The notes beneath the pieces were generated by a model, which did no database searches, had not been told where the DNA came from, and saw nothing but the letters and a program-made list of their open reading frames with translations. Positions 43,258 to 50,200 of a stretch of 50,200 nt of DNA are shown here, one piece after another. Origin of the DNA: Verrucomicrobiota bacterium (GTDB lineage Bacteria; Verrucomicrobiota; Verrucomicrobiia; Opitutales; Coraliomargaritaceae); assembly GCA_009908325.1 (NCBI GenBank), contig JAAAPI010000053.1, positions 1-50,200 on the forward strand, given 5' to 3'. The position numbers and the translations under genes were made by a program. How positions within the stretch are numbered: position 1 is the stretch's first letter; every line of letters begins with the position of its first letter.

Positions 43258-46200
43258 ATGAAGATTTTGCGCGCGAAGGAAAATTTCCCGATCCGAATTC
43301 TGTCTCGTACGGTGTCGGAAAGTTGGCGACGGTCGGCATCGAGCTCTCGTAGTGCCCTCATTCCAATTGTCTTCGCGTGTTGCGTGCTATTGCCGTTCGG
43401 CCCAGCCACCGCGCAAATCACGACCGTAATCGATGATCACGCATCGACACATGACGTGCAGGCGGGCGGCGGATCTCCAAACCCGAATACGACTTCTGTA
43501 TCTGCAATAAGCGGATCGATACTGCTCGGCGGTGAACGAGATGTCTATGTTGAACGAGTTGAAGGCAGCGGCACGGTGACCTCGACCGCCCAGTCACTGA
43601 TCCTCAATCACACGTCCGCTTCTTCCGCACGAGGACTCTCCGTGATCACCTGGGACGGTGACGACTCGGACTCTACACCGCCCACATTTGATTCCAACAA
43701 CGATGTGGATGGTGGTGGCCTTGCGGTGAGAGGCCTGGAAGACGAAGTTACGGGCGATGGCATAACGCTGGAAGGCTGTCCGGAGCCATCGTTATTGGTC
43801 GGCTTGAATCGGACTTCATTCGCGGCAGTCAGCCTCCGATTCAGGATCTACACCGATTCAGACCAGTGGTCGGAACTCACGAAAGCTACAGCCAACACTA
43901 ATGCCTTTCAGATCCTCGAGTTTCCCCTTTCGGATTTCAATGCCCAGGGTAGCGCTGGGGGCGCCGTTTTTTCCGACGTAGGCGCGATTGACCTGAGCAT
44001 CTTTACGCCCGATTTGGACGAAGGCGACTTCGGTGGAACTCTCGATATCAATCGACCGCTATTGACCTGTGATTTCGATTTTGGGGATGCTCCGAAATCC
44101 TATGGCACCCTCTTGACGGACAACGGCCCCCGGCACTTTTTGAAAGGCCCTTGGCTCAAGGATCGCGGCGCCGACGTTGGAGATCCAAATAATACGGATC
44201 GCGATCTAGACGGAAAGCCGGGCTCAGGAGCCAACGGCGATGATAACCAGGAGATTGGCGACGAGAATGCCGTTTTGCTGAGTGACCTGGGCGTTAGCGA
44301 CGCGGGCGGCCAATCATTCCAGACGTGCGACGGAATCGTGATGGATCCGGCCGAAAACCGTGAAAATTGGTACTGTGCAGAAGTCCGCGTATCCAATCCA
44401 GGTGCAACCTGGGCGCAGGTCGTAGCCTGGGTAGATTTTCAGGGCAACGGCACCTTCGACAATGACTGTGGCACCACCGCTGACGGAACGGTTACCTTCG
44501 GCGCGACGAGCTGCGAGCGTTCCGCGTCTGCAGTGTTCGTTGGCGCCAGCGGACTGAACCCGGCAGTAAGCGGCGAAGCATGCAACAGCAGCGCGCAGCC
44601 CGGCGAAACCATTGACGACGGCACCGGCTTCAGCGGCGGCAACATCCCGCCGGGCTGTGAGGGCAATTTCGTCGTCACTTGGAACCTCGACGGGGTTATT
44701 GACCAGCTCACTCTGAATCAGACCTATGCACGCTTCCGCGTCTCGACCGACAGCGCCTTCCTGTCTAGCCAAGGCCCGTCGCCGTTGGGTGAGGCCTCGG
44801 ATGGTGAGGTGGAAGACCACGTCCTGGAAGCCGGAACCCTGCCCGTGAGCATCAGCGGTTTCGAAACGTTTGAGACGCGCAGCGGCCTGGAAGTCCGCTG
44901 GTCGACGGTTTCCGAGACCGAGAACATGGGCTTCCACCTGTGGAACTTCGCCGGCGGCACGCTGGAGCCGGTCACTGACAACCTGATCCCCTCGAAGACC
45001 GCCGACGCGGCCCATCCGCAGACCTACAGCTACACGATTCCGCGCGCCGAGGCCAAGCGCATCGGCCAGCTGGCGATCACCGCGGTCGACAACCGCGGCA
45101 ACGAGGAGATGTACGGCCTGTTCGAGATCGGACGGACCTACGGCCGCGACGATGCGTCCACGCCGATTGCCTGGGACAGCATCCGCGCCCAGGCCGAGGC
45201 GCGCCTGGCGAGCCTGGGCTTTACCGAAGCCGGCGGCAGCTGGCGCGACGCCGACCGCCCGATCCAGCCGATGGCCGCCGACTTCCAGGTGACGGAAGCG
45301 GGCATGCAGCGCATCACGCACGACGACCTGATGGCCGCGGGCATCGACCTGCGCGGTCGGAGTTTCGATCAGATCGCGGTCACCGTGGACGGCGAGCCGG
45401 TTCCGCGCAGTATCCGCAATATCGGCCTGACCGGCAGCGCGTTCAGCAGAGGAGCTAAGGGCTCCCGTGACGCCAACCGCTTCTCCGACCACAGCGTGAT
45501 CGAGTTCTGGGGCGAAGCGCCCTCGTTCCCCAACGCGCGCTACGTCGACCACCTCGTTTACCGCGTCGCGCTCGACAGCGCGGGCGTGATCGCTGCCGGC
45601 GAAGCGCCCAAGGACATCCTGCTGGGCACCTCCGAGTCCTACATGCAGTCGCTGCGCGACGACCGCGACCTGAGCTACCGCATGTCGGCCGTGCTTGAGG
45701 ATCCCTGGTCGCTGGCCGAGCTGCGCTCCTGGGTGCCGTCGAAGGCCAGCCATACCAGCCACTTCGAGCTGCCGAAGAACCGGATCGCCGGACAGGCCGG
45801 CCGGATCGAGGTGTTGGTCGCCGGCGGCAATGATATGGATGTCTCACCGGACCATCACGTCCAGGTGCGCATCGCCGGCCAGACGGTGGCCGAGGACTTC
45901 TTCGACGGCCGCCAGGTGCGGCAGATCAGCGCCACGGTGCCGGCCGAGCTGCTCGAAGGCGAAAGCGTTGCGGTGGAAGTGCGCCTGCCCGGCGGGACAG
46001 AATCGAATATCGATGCGGTGCTGCTCGAGTCCATAGAGCTGCGCGTTCCGACCACCACGCGCGCCATCAGTGAGCGCCTGATCGTGCCCGACTACGAGCC
46101 CGGCCACTACGTCCGGGCCAACGGCTTCGTCCAGTCCGGCCACACGGCCTGGGCCTGGAACGGCGACGAACTGCTGAGCGTGCCGACGGAAAACGCCGGC

Positions 46201-47424
46201 CGCGGCATGATCCGCGCCGTGCCGCCGGCCGAGGACGGCTACGCGCTGTGGATTTCCTCGGGCAACGCCCTGCACCGGCCCGAGCTGATCGGCGCCGTGG
46301 GCGCCAACACCCTGCTCGACGAGGCCGGCGACTTCCTGGTGATCGCCCATCCGGCCTTCATGCCGAGCAGCCCGCGCGAGGCCCATCCGCTCAACGACTT
46401 CGTGGAAGCCCGCGAGAGCCAGGGCTGGAACGTGCGGCTGGTCGACGTCACCGAGGTCCAGGCGCACTACGGCGGCGGCATGCCCCTGCCCCAGGCCGTT
46501 CGGCGCTTCCTGGCCGCGGCCGACAGCCAGTTCGCCTACGAGCACGTCCTGCTGGTGGGTAGTGATAGCTACGACTACCGCGACATTCTCGAGATGGGCA
46601 GCATGAGCTTCATCCCGACCTTCTACGCCGCCACCGACCGGATCGCGCACACGCCATCGGACGGCCTGCTGGCCGATCTCGACGGCGACGGGGTGTCCGA
46701 CAAGGCCATCGGCCGCTGGCCGGTTCGGACCCTGGCCGATCTCGAGTCCATCGTCTACAAGACGCTCGACTGGAGCGGCAGCATGGAAGGCCTGCGCAAC
46801 GCAGTGTGGGTCGCCGACCTGGAAGAGCCGGGCCAGCCCTCCTTCCAGGCCCAGGCGACGCGCCTGATGGATCAGCTGGTCGATGCGGGCTGGACGGAAA
46901 GCCAGATCGACTCGGTGTTCCTCGACAACGTGGCCAGCCCCGACGTCGGGCGCGAGCAGCTCTTCGGCCTGCTCGAACAGGGCCGGGCCTTCACCGGCTT
47001 CGTCGGGCACGGCGCGCCGAGCATGTGGACCTTCGACGGCCTGCTGGTACCCAATGACCTGGCCGGGCTGGACAACTTCGGCCTGCCGACGATGATCAGC
47101 ACCTCGACCTGCTACACCAGCTACTTCGTCTCGCCCTACAGCGAAACGGTCGCCCACCGCTGGATGAACGGTTACGACGAGGATGCGCAGGGGAATCCGA
47201 TTCCCGGTGCCCGGAACGGTGCCGTTGCCATCCACGGCGCGGCGACGCTATCCAAGTACATGCAGAACGAGTTTGTGGTCTCGAAGGTGCAGGGTTACCA
47301 GCTCGATGGCATGACCCTGGGCCAGGCCGTGCTGCAGGCTCGTCGCGACGCGGCCGAGAGCGGCCTTTACGACCAGGTGATCAACTGGGGACTGCTGGGC
47401 GATCCGACGCTGGCGGTCGAATAA
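43258..47424 (+). CDS. Secreted C25-family (gingipain-like) cysteine peptidase with GEVED domain
   Basis: The 1388-residue protein has a signal peptide with a long basic n-region (hydrophobic core ALIPIVFACCVLLPFGPATA, cleavage near residue 52). A choice-of-anchor/GEVED-type region runs to about 525 and ends GEASDGEVEDHVLEAG. A connecting part starts VSISGFETFETRSGLEVRWSTVSE, and the C-terminal peptidase C25 domain (about 1020-1388) has the dyad FVGHGAPSMW (His1251) and STSTCYTSYF (Cys1285). No typical type IX sorting domain is seen. The first 1.6 kb is lower in GC (about 55% on line 43681) than the rest (about 73% on line 45241), which suggests domain acquisition. It is probably an extracellular protease. 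Confidence 0.87.
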   Translation: MKILRAKENFPIRILSRTVSESWRRSASSSRSALIPIVFACCVLLPFGPATAQITTVIDDHASTHDVQAGGGSPNPNTTSVSAISGSILLGGERDVYVERVEGSGTVTSTAQSLILNHTSASSARGLSVITWDGDDSDSTPPTFDSNNDVDGGGLAVRGLEDEVTGDGITLEGCPEPSLLVGLNRTSFAAVSLRFRIYTDSDQWSELTKATANTNAFQILEFPLSDFNAQGSAGGAVFSDVGAIDLSIFTPDLDEGDFGGTLDINRPLLTCDFDFGDAPKSYGTLLTDNGPRHFLKGPWLKDRGADVGDPNNTDRDLDGKPGSGANGDDNQEIGDENAVLLSDLGVSDAGGQSFQTCDGIVMDPAENRENWYCAEVRVSNPGATWAQVVAWVDFQGNGTFDNDCGTTADGTVTFGATSCERSASAVFVGASGLNPAVSGEACNSSAQPGETIDDGTGFSGGNIPPGCEGNFVVTWNLDGVIDQLTLNQTYARFRVSTDSAFLSSQGPSPLGEASDGEVEDHVLEAGTLPVSISGFETFETRSGLEVRWSTVSETENMGFHLWNFAGGTLEPVTDNLIPSKTADAAHPQTYSYTIPRAEAKRIGQLAITAVDNRGNEEMYGLFEIGRTYGRDDASTPIAWDSIRAQAEARLASLGFTEAGGSWRDADRPIQPMAADFQVTEAGMQRITHDDLMAAGIDLRGRSFDQIAVTVDGEPVPRSIRNIGLTGSAFSRGAKGSRDANRFSDHSVIEFWGEAPSFPNARYVDHLVYRVALDSAGVIAAGEAPKDILLGTSESYMQSLRDDRDLSYRMSAVLEDPWSLAELRSWVPSKASHTSHFELPKNRIAGQAGRIEVLVAGGNDMDVSPDHHVQVRIAGQTVAEDFFDGRQVRQISATVPAELLEGESVAVEVRLPGGTESNIDAVLLESIELRVPTTTRAISERLIVPDYEPGHYVRANGFVQSGHTAWAWNGDELLSVPTENAGRGMIRAVPPAEDGYALWISSGNALHRPELIGAVGANTLLDEAGDFLVIAHPAFMPSSPREAHPLNDFVEARESQGWNVRLVDVTEVQAHYGGGMPLPQAVRRFLAAADSQFAYEHVLLVGSDSYDYRDILEMGSMSFIPTFYAATDRIAHTPSDGLLADLDGDGVSDKAIGRWPVRTLADLESIVYKTLDWSGSMEGLRNAVWVADLEEPGQPSFQAQATRLMDQLVDAGWTESQIDSVFLDNVASPDVGREQLFGLLEQGRAFTGFVGHGAPSMWTFDGLLVPNDLAGLDNFGLPTMISTSTCYTSYFVSPYSETVAHRWMNGYDEDAQGNPIPGARNGAVAIHGAATLSKYMQNEFVVSKVQGYQLDGMTLGQAVLQARRDAAESGLYDQVINWGLLGDPTLAVE

Positions 47425-47452
47425 CGGCGAACAGCCAATCGATTTCGAGACA

Positions 47453-47477
47453 GGGCACCCTCAGGGTGCCCTTCTTT
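47453..47477 (+). terminator. Rho-independent terminator after the C25 peptidase
   Basis: An 8-bp perfect stem (GGGCACCC/GGGTGCCC, 47453-47460 with 47464-47471) with loop TCA is followed by TTCTTTGT. It closes the plus-strand peptidase gene and lies just before the end of the convergent minus-strand cyclase-like gene. Confidence 0.8.
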
Positions 47478-47486
47478 GTGTCTGCC

Positions 47487-49172
47487 TCAGGCACCCCAGT
47501 GACGCTGCCAAAGCGCGTAGCCGATGCAGCGCGTCACCAGCGTATCGGCTCTTCCCTGTTCGTCCAGAGCCCGCCGAATGATTGCCGGTTTAACCCATTC
47601 CTGCCATCCGGGATGCTCCCCGAACAGCAGATCTCGCACCTTCTCCCGATTGGCGTCAAGACCCGCCCGAAACCATGACGACATCAAGCCGGTTCGCGGT
47701 TTTAAGCGGAACGATTCGGGAAGGCGCCCCTTTATCGCCTCGCGCATGATCCACTTGGTACGACCCTCCCTGATGCTCAGGGAAAACGGTGCGTTCAACA
47801 TGAATCCAGCCAATTCCTCGTCATGATAAGGATCGCGCCGCTCCACGCCGCAGCGCTCGGCGAAGTACTGTTCGTGGGCGCGCCCGAAAGTCATCCGGCT
47901 GCCCAGCAGCTGCGCGGCATAGGGCGGCACGGGGTGCCAATCGAAGGACTGGGTCTCGTCGGGCAGCGACCGCCAATGCTCGGCGGCGCTGGCCGTCATC
48001 CAGGCCGGGGGTCGGTTTCGCTTCCAGGGCAGACGACGACCGAGCTCGTGTCGCAGCGGTGGATGGGCCTTTAGCGCGCGGACTCCACCATGCTTCCATA
48101 TCAGTTTCAGATCTCGCCAGATGGCCCGGTGGTCGCCGTGCTGAGAGAGACCGCGATAAAGCAGATCGAGATCGGGGTACAGATCATCACCGGCATTGCC
48201 ATTCAGAATGATCCGACAGTTGAGGCGGGCCGCCTCCCGATAGCAGGCCTCGACCAGCGATCGAAAGGGGTTGAAGGCTGGCCAGTCAGGACTGACCAGG
48301 TGCTCGTCAAGCGAATCCAGCGGCCGTTCGGCCGGATCCAGGAAGGTGGGCTGGAGGCCCAAATGCCGGCACAGCAATCGGATCCAATCGGTTTCGTCGG
48401 CTTCAGGGAAGTCTTTAAGGGACCAGGAAACAGGGAGAAATAGGCGGCCCTGCTGGGCCAGTTTGTCGGCCGCCAACGCAGCCATGGGCCCGGAATCCAG
48501 ACCACCGGAGAGCATGCAGGCAACCGATCCGTCTTCCGGCAACCGCGACGCCACGGATTGCTCCAGCCGTTGCGAGAACGTTTCGACCGCCTTCTCGGTG
48601 TCTCGATAGTCGATGTCGTCGTTCGACAGACAGGGCAACCATTTCGATGTGGCGCCCCGATCATCGATCGTCAGAATCTCGCCGGGCCTGAGTTCTCGGA
48701 TTCGGGCAAAGGCCGTGCGACCGGGCGGCGGGGCCTTACCGGCGAAGTAAGCGGAGATGGAAAGCGCATCGACTTCGGAAGAGTGTCCGGAAAGGCTCAG
48801 CACTTCTGCAGCCCATGGCGCAAAGCACCAGGCCGAGCGAGTCTTCGAAAAGTGAAGCGTGCGACCGCCCAGACGGTCACGAATTGCAATCAGTCGGCGG
48901 CTCTCAGGGTGCTGTGCAACGACGACATAATTGCCCCGGAGGCCATGAAGGACGCTCTCACCGTCGTTATCTAGGAGCTTGCAGATCTGTCGAGCCTGCG
49001 ACAGCGTAGATGCCGAATCAGAAACGGCACCAAGCGCGTCGAGGTTTGAGCAAAAACCGATAAGCGCAACACGCCACCGCCTCAACTCCTCAAAGTCGAG
49101 ACCATGGAACCTGAAATGCTGCGGAACTCGGTTGCTTGGTATGGCATTAAGGCCAGTGCTGTCACCGGCCAA
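47487..49172 (-). CDS. Second lasso-cyclase-like asparagine synthetase homologue
   Basis: The 561-residue protein has an N-terminal glutaminase-like domain without the Cys2 nucleophile and a PP-loop domain with CMLSGGLDSG (LSGGLDSG at 221-228) and NGNAGDDLYPD. This is the lasso cyclase type of architecture. It lies 36 bases downstream of a small precursor-like gene, and an HprK-like kinase gene precedes both, all on the minus strand. The start is given as TTG 49172; no good ribosome-binding site is visible and no early in-frame ATG is present, so the N-terminus is uncertain. It is not a duplicate of the cyclase at 32536; the sequences differ throughout. Confidence 0.78.
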   Translation of the reverse strand: MAGDSTGLNAIPSNRVPQHFRFHGLDFEELRRWRVALIGFCSNLDALGAVSDSASTLSQARQICKLLDNDGESVLHGLRGNYVVVAQHPESRRLIAIRDRLGGRTLHFSKTRSAWCFAPWAAEVLSLSGHSSEVDALSISAYFAGKAPPPGRTAFARIRELRPGEILTIDDRGATSKWLPCLSNDDIDYRDTEKAVETFSQRLEQSVASRLPEDGSVACMLSGGLDSGPMAALAADKLAQQGRLFLPVSWSLKDFPEADETDWIRLLCRHLGLQPTFLDPAERPLDSLDEHLVSPDWPAFNPFRSLVEACYREAARLNCRIILNGNAGDDLYPDLDLLYRGLSQHGDHRAIWRDLKLIWKHGGVRALKAHPPLRHELGRRLPWKRNRPPAWMTASAAEHWRSLPDETQSFDWHPVPPYAAQLLGSRMTFGRAHEQYFAERCGVERRDPYHDEELAGFMLNAPFSLSIREGRTKWIMREAIKGRLPESFRLKPRTGLMSSWFRAGLDANREKVRDLLFGEHPGWQEWVKPAIIRRALDEQGRADTLVTRCIGYALWQRHWGA

Positions 49173-49208
49173 GGGCGAAAATCAGAATGCTAACAGCTGA
49201 AGCGACGA

Positions 49209-49442
49209 CTAAGGACCGCCAGGATTGCCGCCCGAGCGATCGCCATTGTAGCCACTGGCACCGTTCTGCGGATCTTGGCAATCCACACAGCCCGAGTCGT
49301 CAAAACCTGTGACGCCCCCCAGCGTGATGACCTTGAGATCGTGCCATTGAGCTGTCGGTGCCACATAGCTTCGACGCACAGAGGCCATGTCGCTCGCAAT
49401 TTCTGAGTATTCGGAATGCTGGTCGGGCATTACTAAATTCAT
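49209..49442 (-). CDS. Putative RiPP (lasso-type) precursor peptide
   Basis: A peptide of up to 77 residues (ATG at 49442; 49430 and 49388 are other starts) has YVAPTAQWHDLKVITL and then a Gly-rich C-terminal part. If Thr40 is at -2, cleavage after Leu41 gives a 36-residue core starting GGVTGFDDSGCVDCQD. Gly1 could then close a ring with Asp7 or Asp8, and the two Cys (core 11 and 14) could form a disulfide. The leader keeps Y-x2-P but not the rest of the consensus, and the core is longer than usual for lasso peptides, so another RiPP class is possible. The core ends in GGP, not Ser. The gene lies between kinase and cyclase genes. Confidence 0.6.
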   Translation of the reverse strand: MNLVMPDQHSEYSEIASDMASVRRSYVAPTAQWHDLKVITLGGVTGFDDSGCVDCQDPQNGASGYNGDRSGGNPGGP

Positions 49443-49536
49443 CCTCGATCAAGAAGTACGCCGTAAAACGGGAATTCCCTAGCGAAGGTTCCCCCTTCGG
49501 AAGGACTTGAACCAGTTCACAGTCCTGTAGCGAACG

Positions 49537-50200
49537 TTAGCATCGCTCCGGTGTGGGGTCAACTGTCGACGAACCCGCCACAGGGCACCGTAGCGTCTCC
49601 CAGGCCGACTCGTGCTCGGCGATCAGGTCGGTCCCGCCGTGGACGCTGTGGCTAGCCTGAGAAAGCAGCCTCGTGAGCCCTGGCAGCAGGCAATCGCGCT
49701 CGACGGGCAACTTCTGGCTCAGCACGATCGGCATGCTGGCTTCGGTCAGCGCACCCAGGGCGACGGCCGCGGGTAGCGGCTCGGAGCGCGTTCGTTCCGG
49801 CCGACCCGAGCGCCCTCGCTCGAGAACGAAGATTCGATCGACATGGCAATGTGCCGGGAAGCGGGCGTCGTCTTCCGGCAGGAAGACATGCAGCCGGGGA
49901 CGGGTCTTCGACTCCGTCAGGAACTCGTCGGGAAGGAATTTCCGGAGCTGATCAGTGGCCCAGCCCTTGCGCAGCATCATGAAACGGCGCATCCGCTGCA
50001 CGCGCAGACCGTTGCCCTCGAAAGCCGCCAGCAGCCAGTCGTCGCTGACGACCCTGAATCCGGCCTGCAGCGCGGAAGCGGTCAGCGTCGACTTTCCCGC
50101 TCCCTTGCGGCCGATGGCGATTATCCCGCCCGATGGTGTAGCGATACCGGCCGCATGCAGCGTCATCACGCCGGCTCGCGCCAGCTGCTGGGCCAGGGCT
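49537..50200 (-). CDS. HprK-like kinase, partial at window edge
   Basis: The frame is open to the right edge, so the N-terminus lies outside. The visible part (about 220 residues) has GIIAIGRKGAGKSTLTAS (P-loop GRKGAGKST), VVSDDWLLA and a C-terminal domain with VDRIFVLERGRSG. This is the HprK-like fold used by lasso tailoring kinases and related RiPP enzymes. It lies 94 bases upstream of the precursor-like gene on the same strand, with a small hairpin (CGAAGG/CCTTCG, 49483-49499) between them. A partner B1/B2 pair would be expected beyond the window. Confidence 0.78.
   Translation of the reverse strand, partial: ALAQQLARAGVMTLHAAGIATPSGGIIAIGRKGAGKSTLTASALQAGFRVVSDDWLLAAFEGNGLRVQRMRRFMMLRKGWATDQLRKFLPDEFLTESKTRPRLHVFLPEDDARFPAHCHVDRIFVLERGRSGRPERTRSEPLPAAVALGALTEASMPIVLSQKLPVERDCLLPGLTRLLSQASHSVHGGTDLIAEHESAWETLRCPVAGSSTVDPTPERC

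Noticed and set aside
44314-47235. Two long minus-strand frames opposite the C25 peptidase
   Set aside because: Shadow frames in GC-rich DNA; the plus-strand product has a signal peptide and catalytic motifs.

Overview
The window looks like chromosomal DNA from a high-GC gammaproteobacterium. A Wenzhouxiangella/Lysobacterales-type organism would fit: GC-rich backbone genes, heptamer repeats between genes, and a secreted protein ending in an IFxDxFE-like tail. This is an inference from style; there is no rRNA or marker gene. Base composition is uneven. Sampled lines are about 75% GC in the sulfate-activation gene (line 1201) and about 52% in the sialyltransferase-like gene (line 9301), so the polysaccharide block looks acquired.

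Left part (1-26860): a surface-polysaccharide locus. It begins with a broken ugd remnant, an array of palindromic tandem repeats, a fused ATP sulfurylase/APS kinase (PAPS supply) and a flippase-type ABC transporter. A nonulosonic-acid set follows (CMP-synthetase, NeuD-like acyltransferase, NeuB, NeuC), then an IS5-family remnant, a sialyltransferase-like enzyme with DDG and HP motifs, two sulfotransferases, a CapA-like protein, a Wzy/WaaL-like membrane protein, two ATP-grasp enzymes, three GT4 glycosyltransferases, a polysaccharide deacetylase, an asparagine-synthetase-like amidotransferase and a FemAB-like acyltransferase. Together they suggest an acidic exopolysaccharide or capsule carrying nonulosonic acid and sulfate.

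Centre (about 25550-38975): a lasso-peptide locus. A 46-residue precursor at 34569-34709 has the canonical leader pattern Y-x2-P-x-L-x3-G-x5-T and a 20-residue core with Asp8 that ends in Ser. Around it lie a cyclase, a PqqD-like leader-binding protein (B1), a transglutaminase-like leader peptidase (B2), an exporter, an HPr-kinase-like tailoring kinase and two nucleotidyltransferase-family genes. Between kinase and cyclase, joined by overlapping start and stop codons, sit a CobS-like AAA+ ATPase and a CobT-like VWA protein with no other cobaltochelatase or cobalamin gene in view. This AAA+/VWA pair inside a lasso operon is the most unusual feature of the window.

Right part (39000-50200): a degenerate inverted fragment of a LegC-type aminotransferase, a secreted beta-helix protein, the intact LegC-type aminotransferase, and a large secreted C25 (gingipain-like) peptidase. 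At the right edge on the minus strand is a second kinase-precursor-cyclase set that runs off the window; it is probably a second, different lasso-type RiPP locus.
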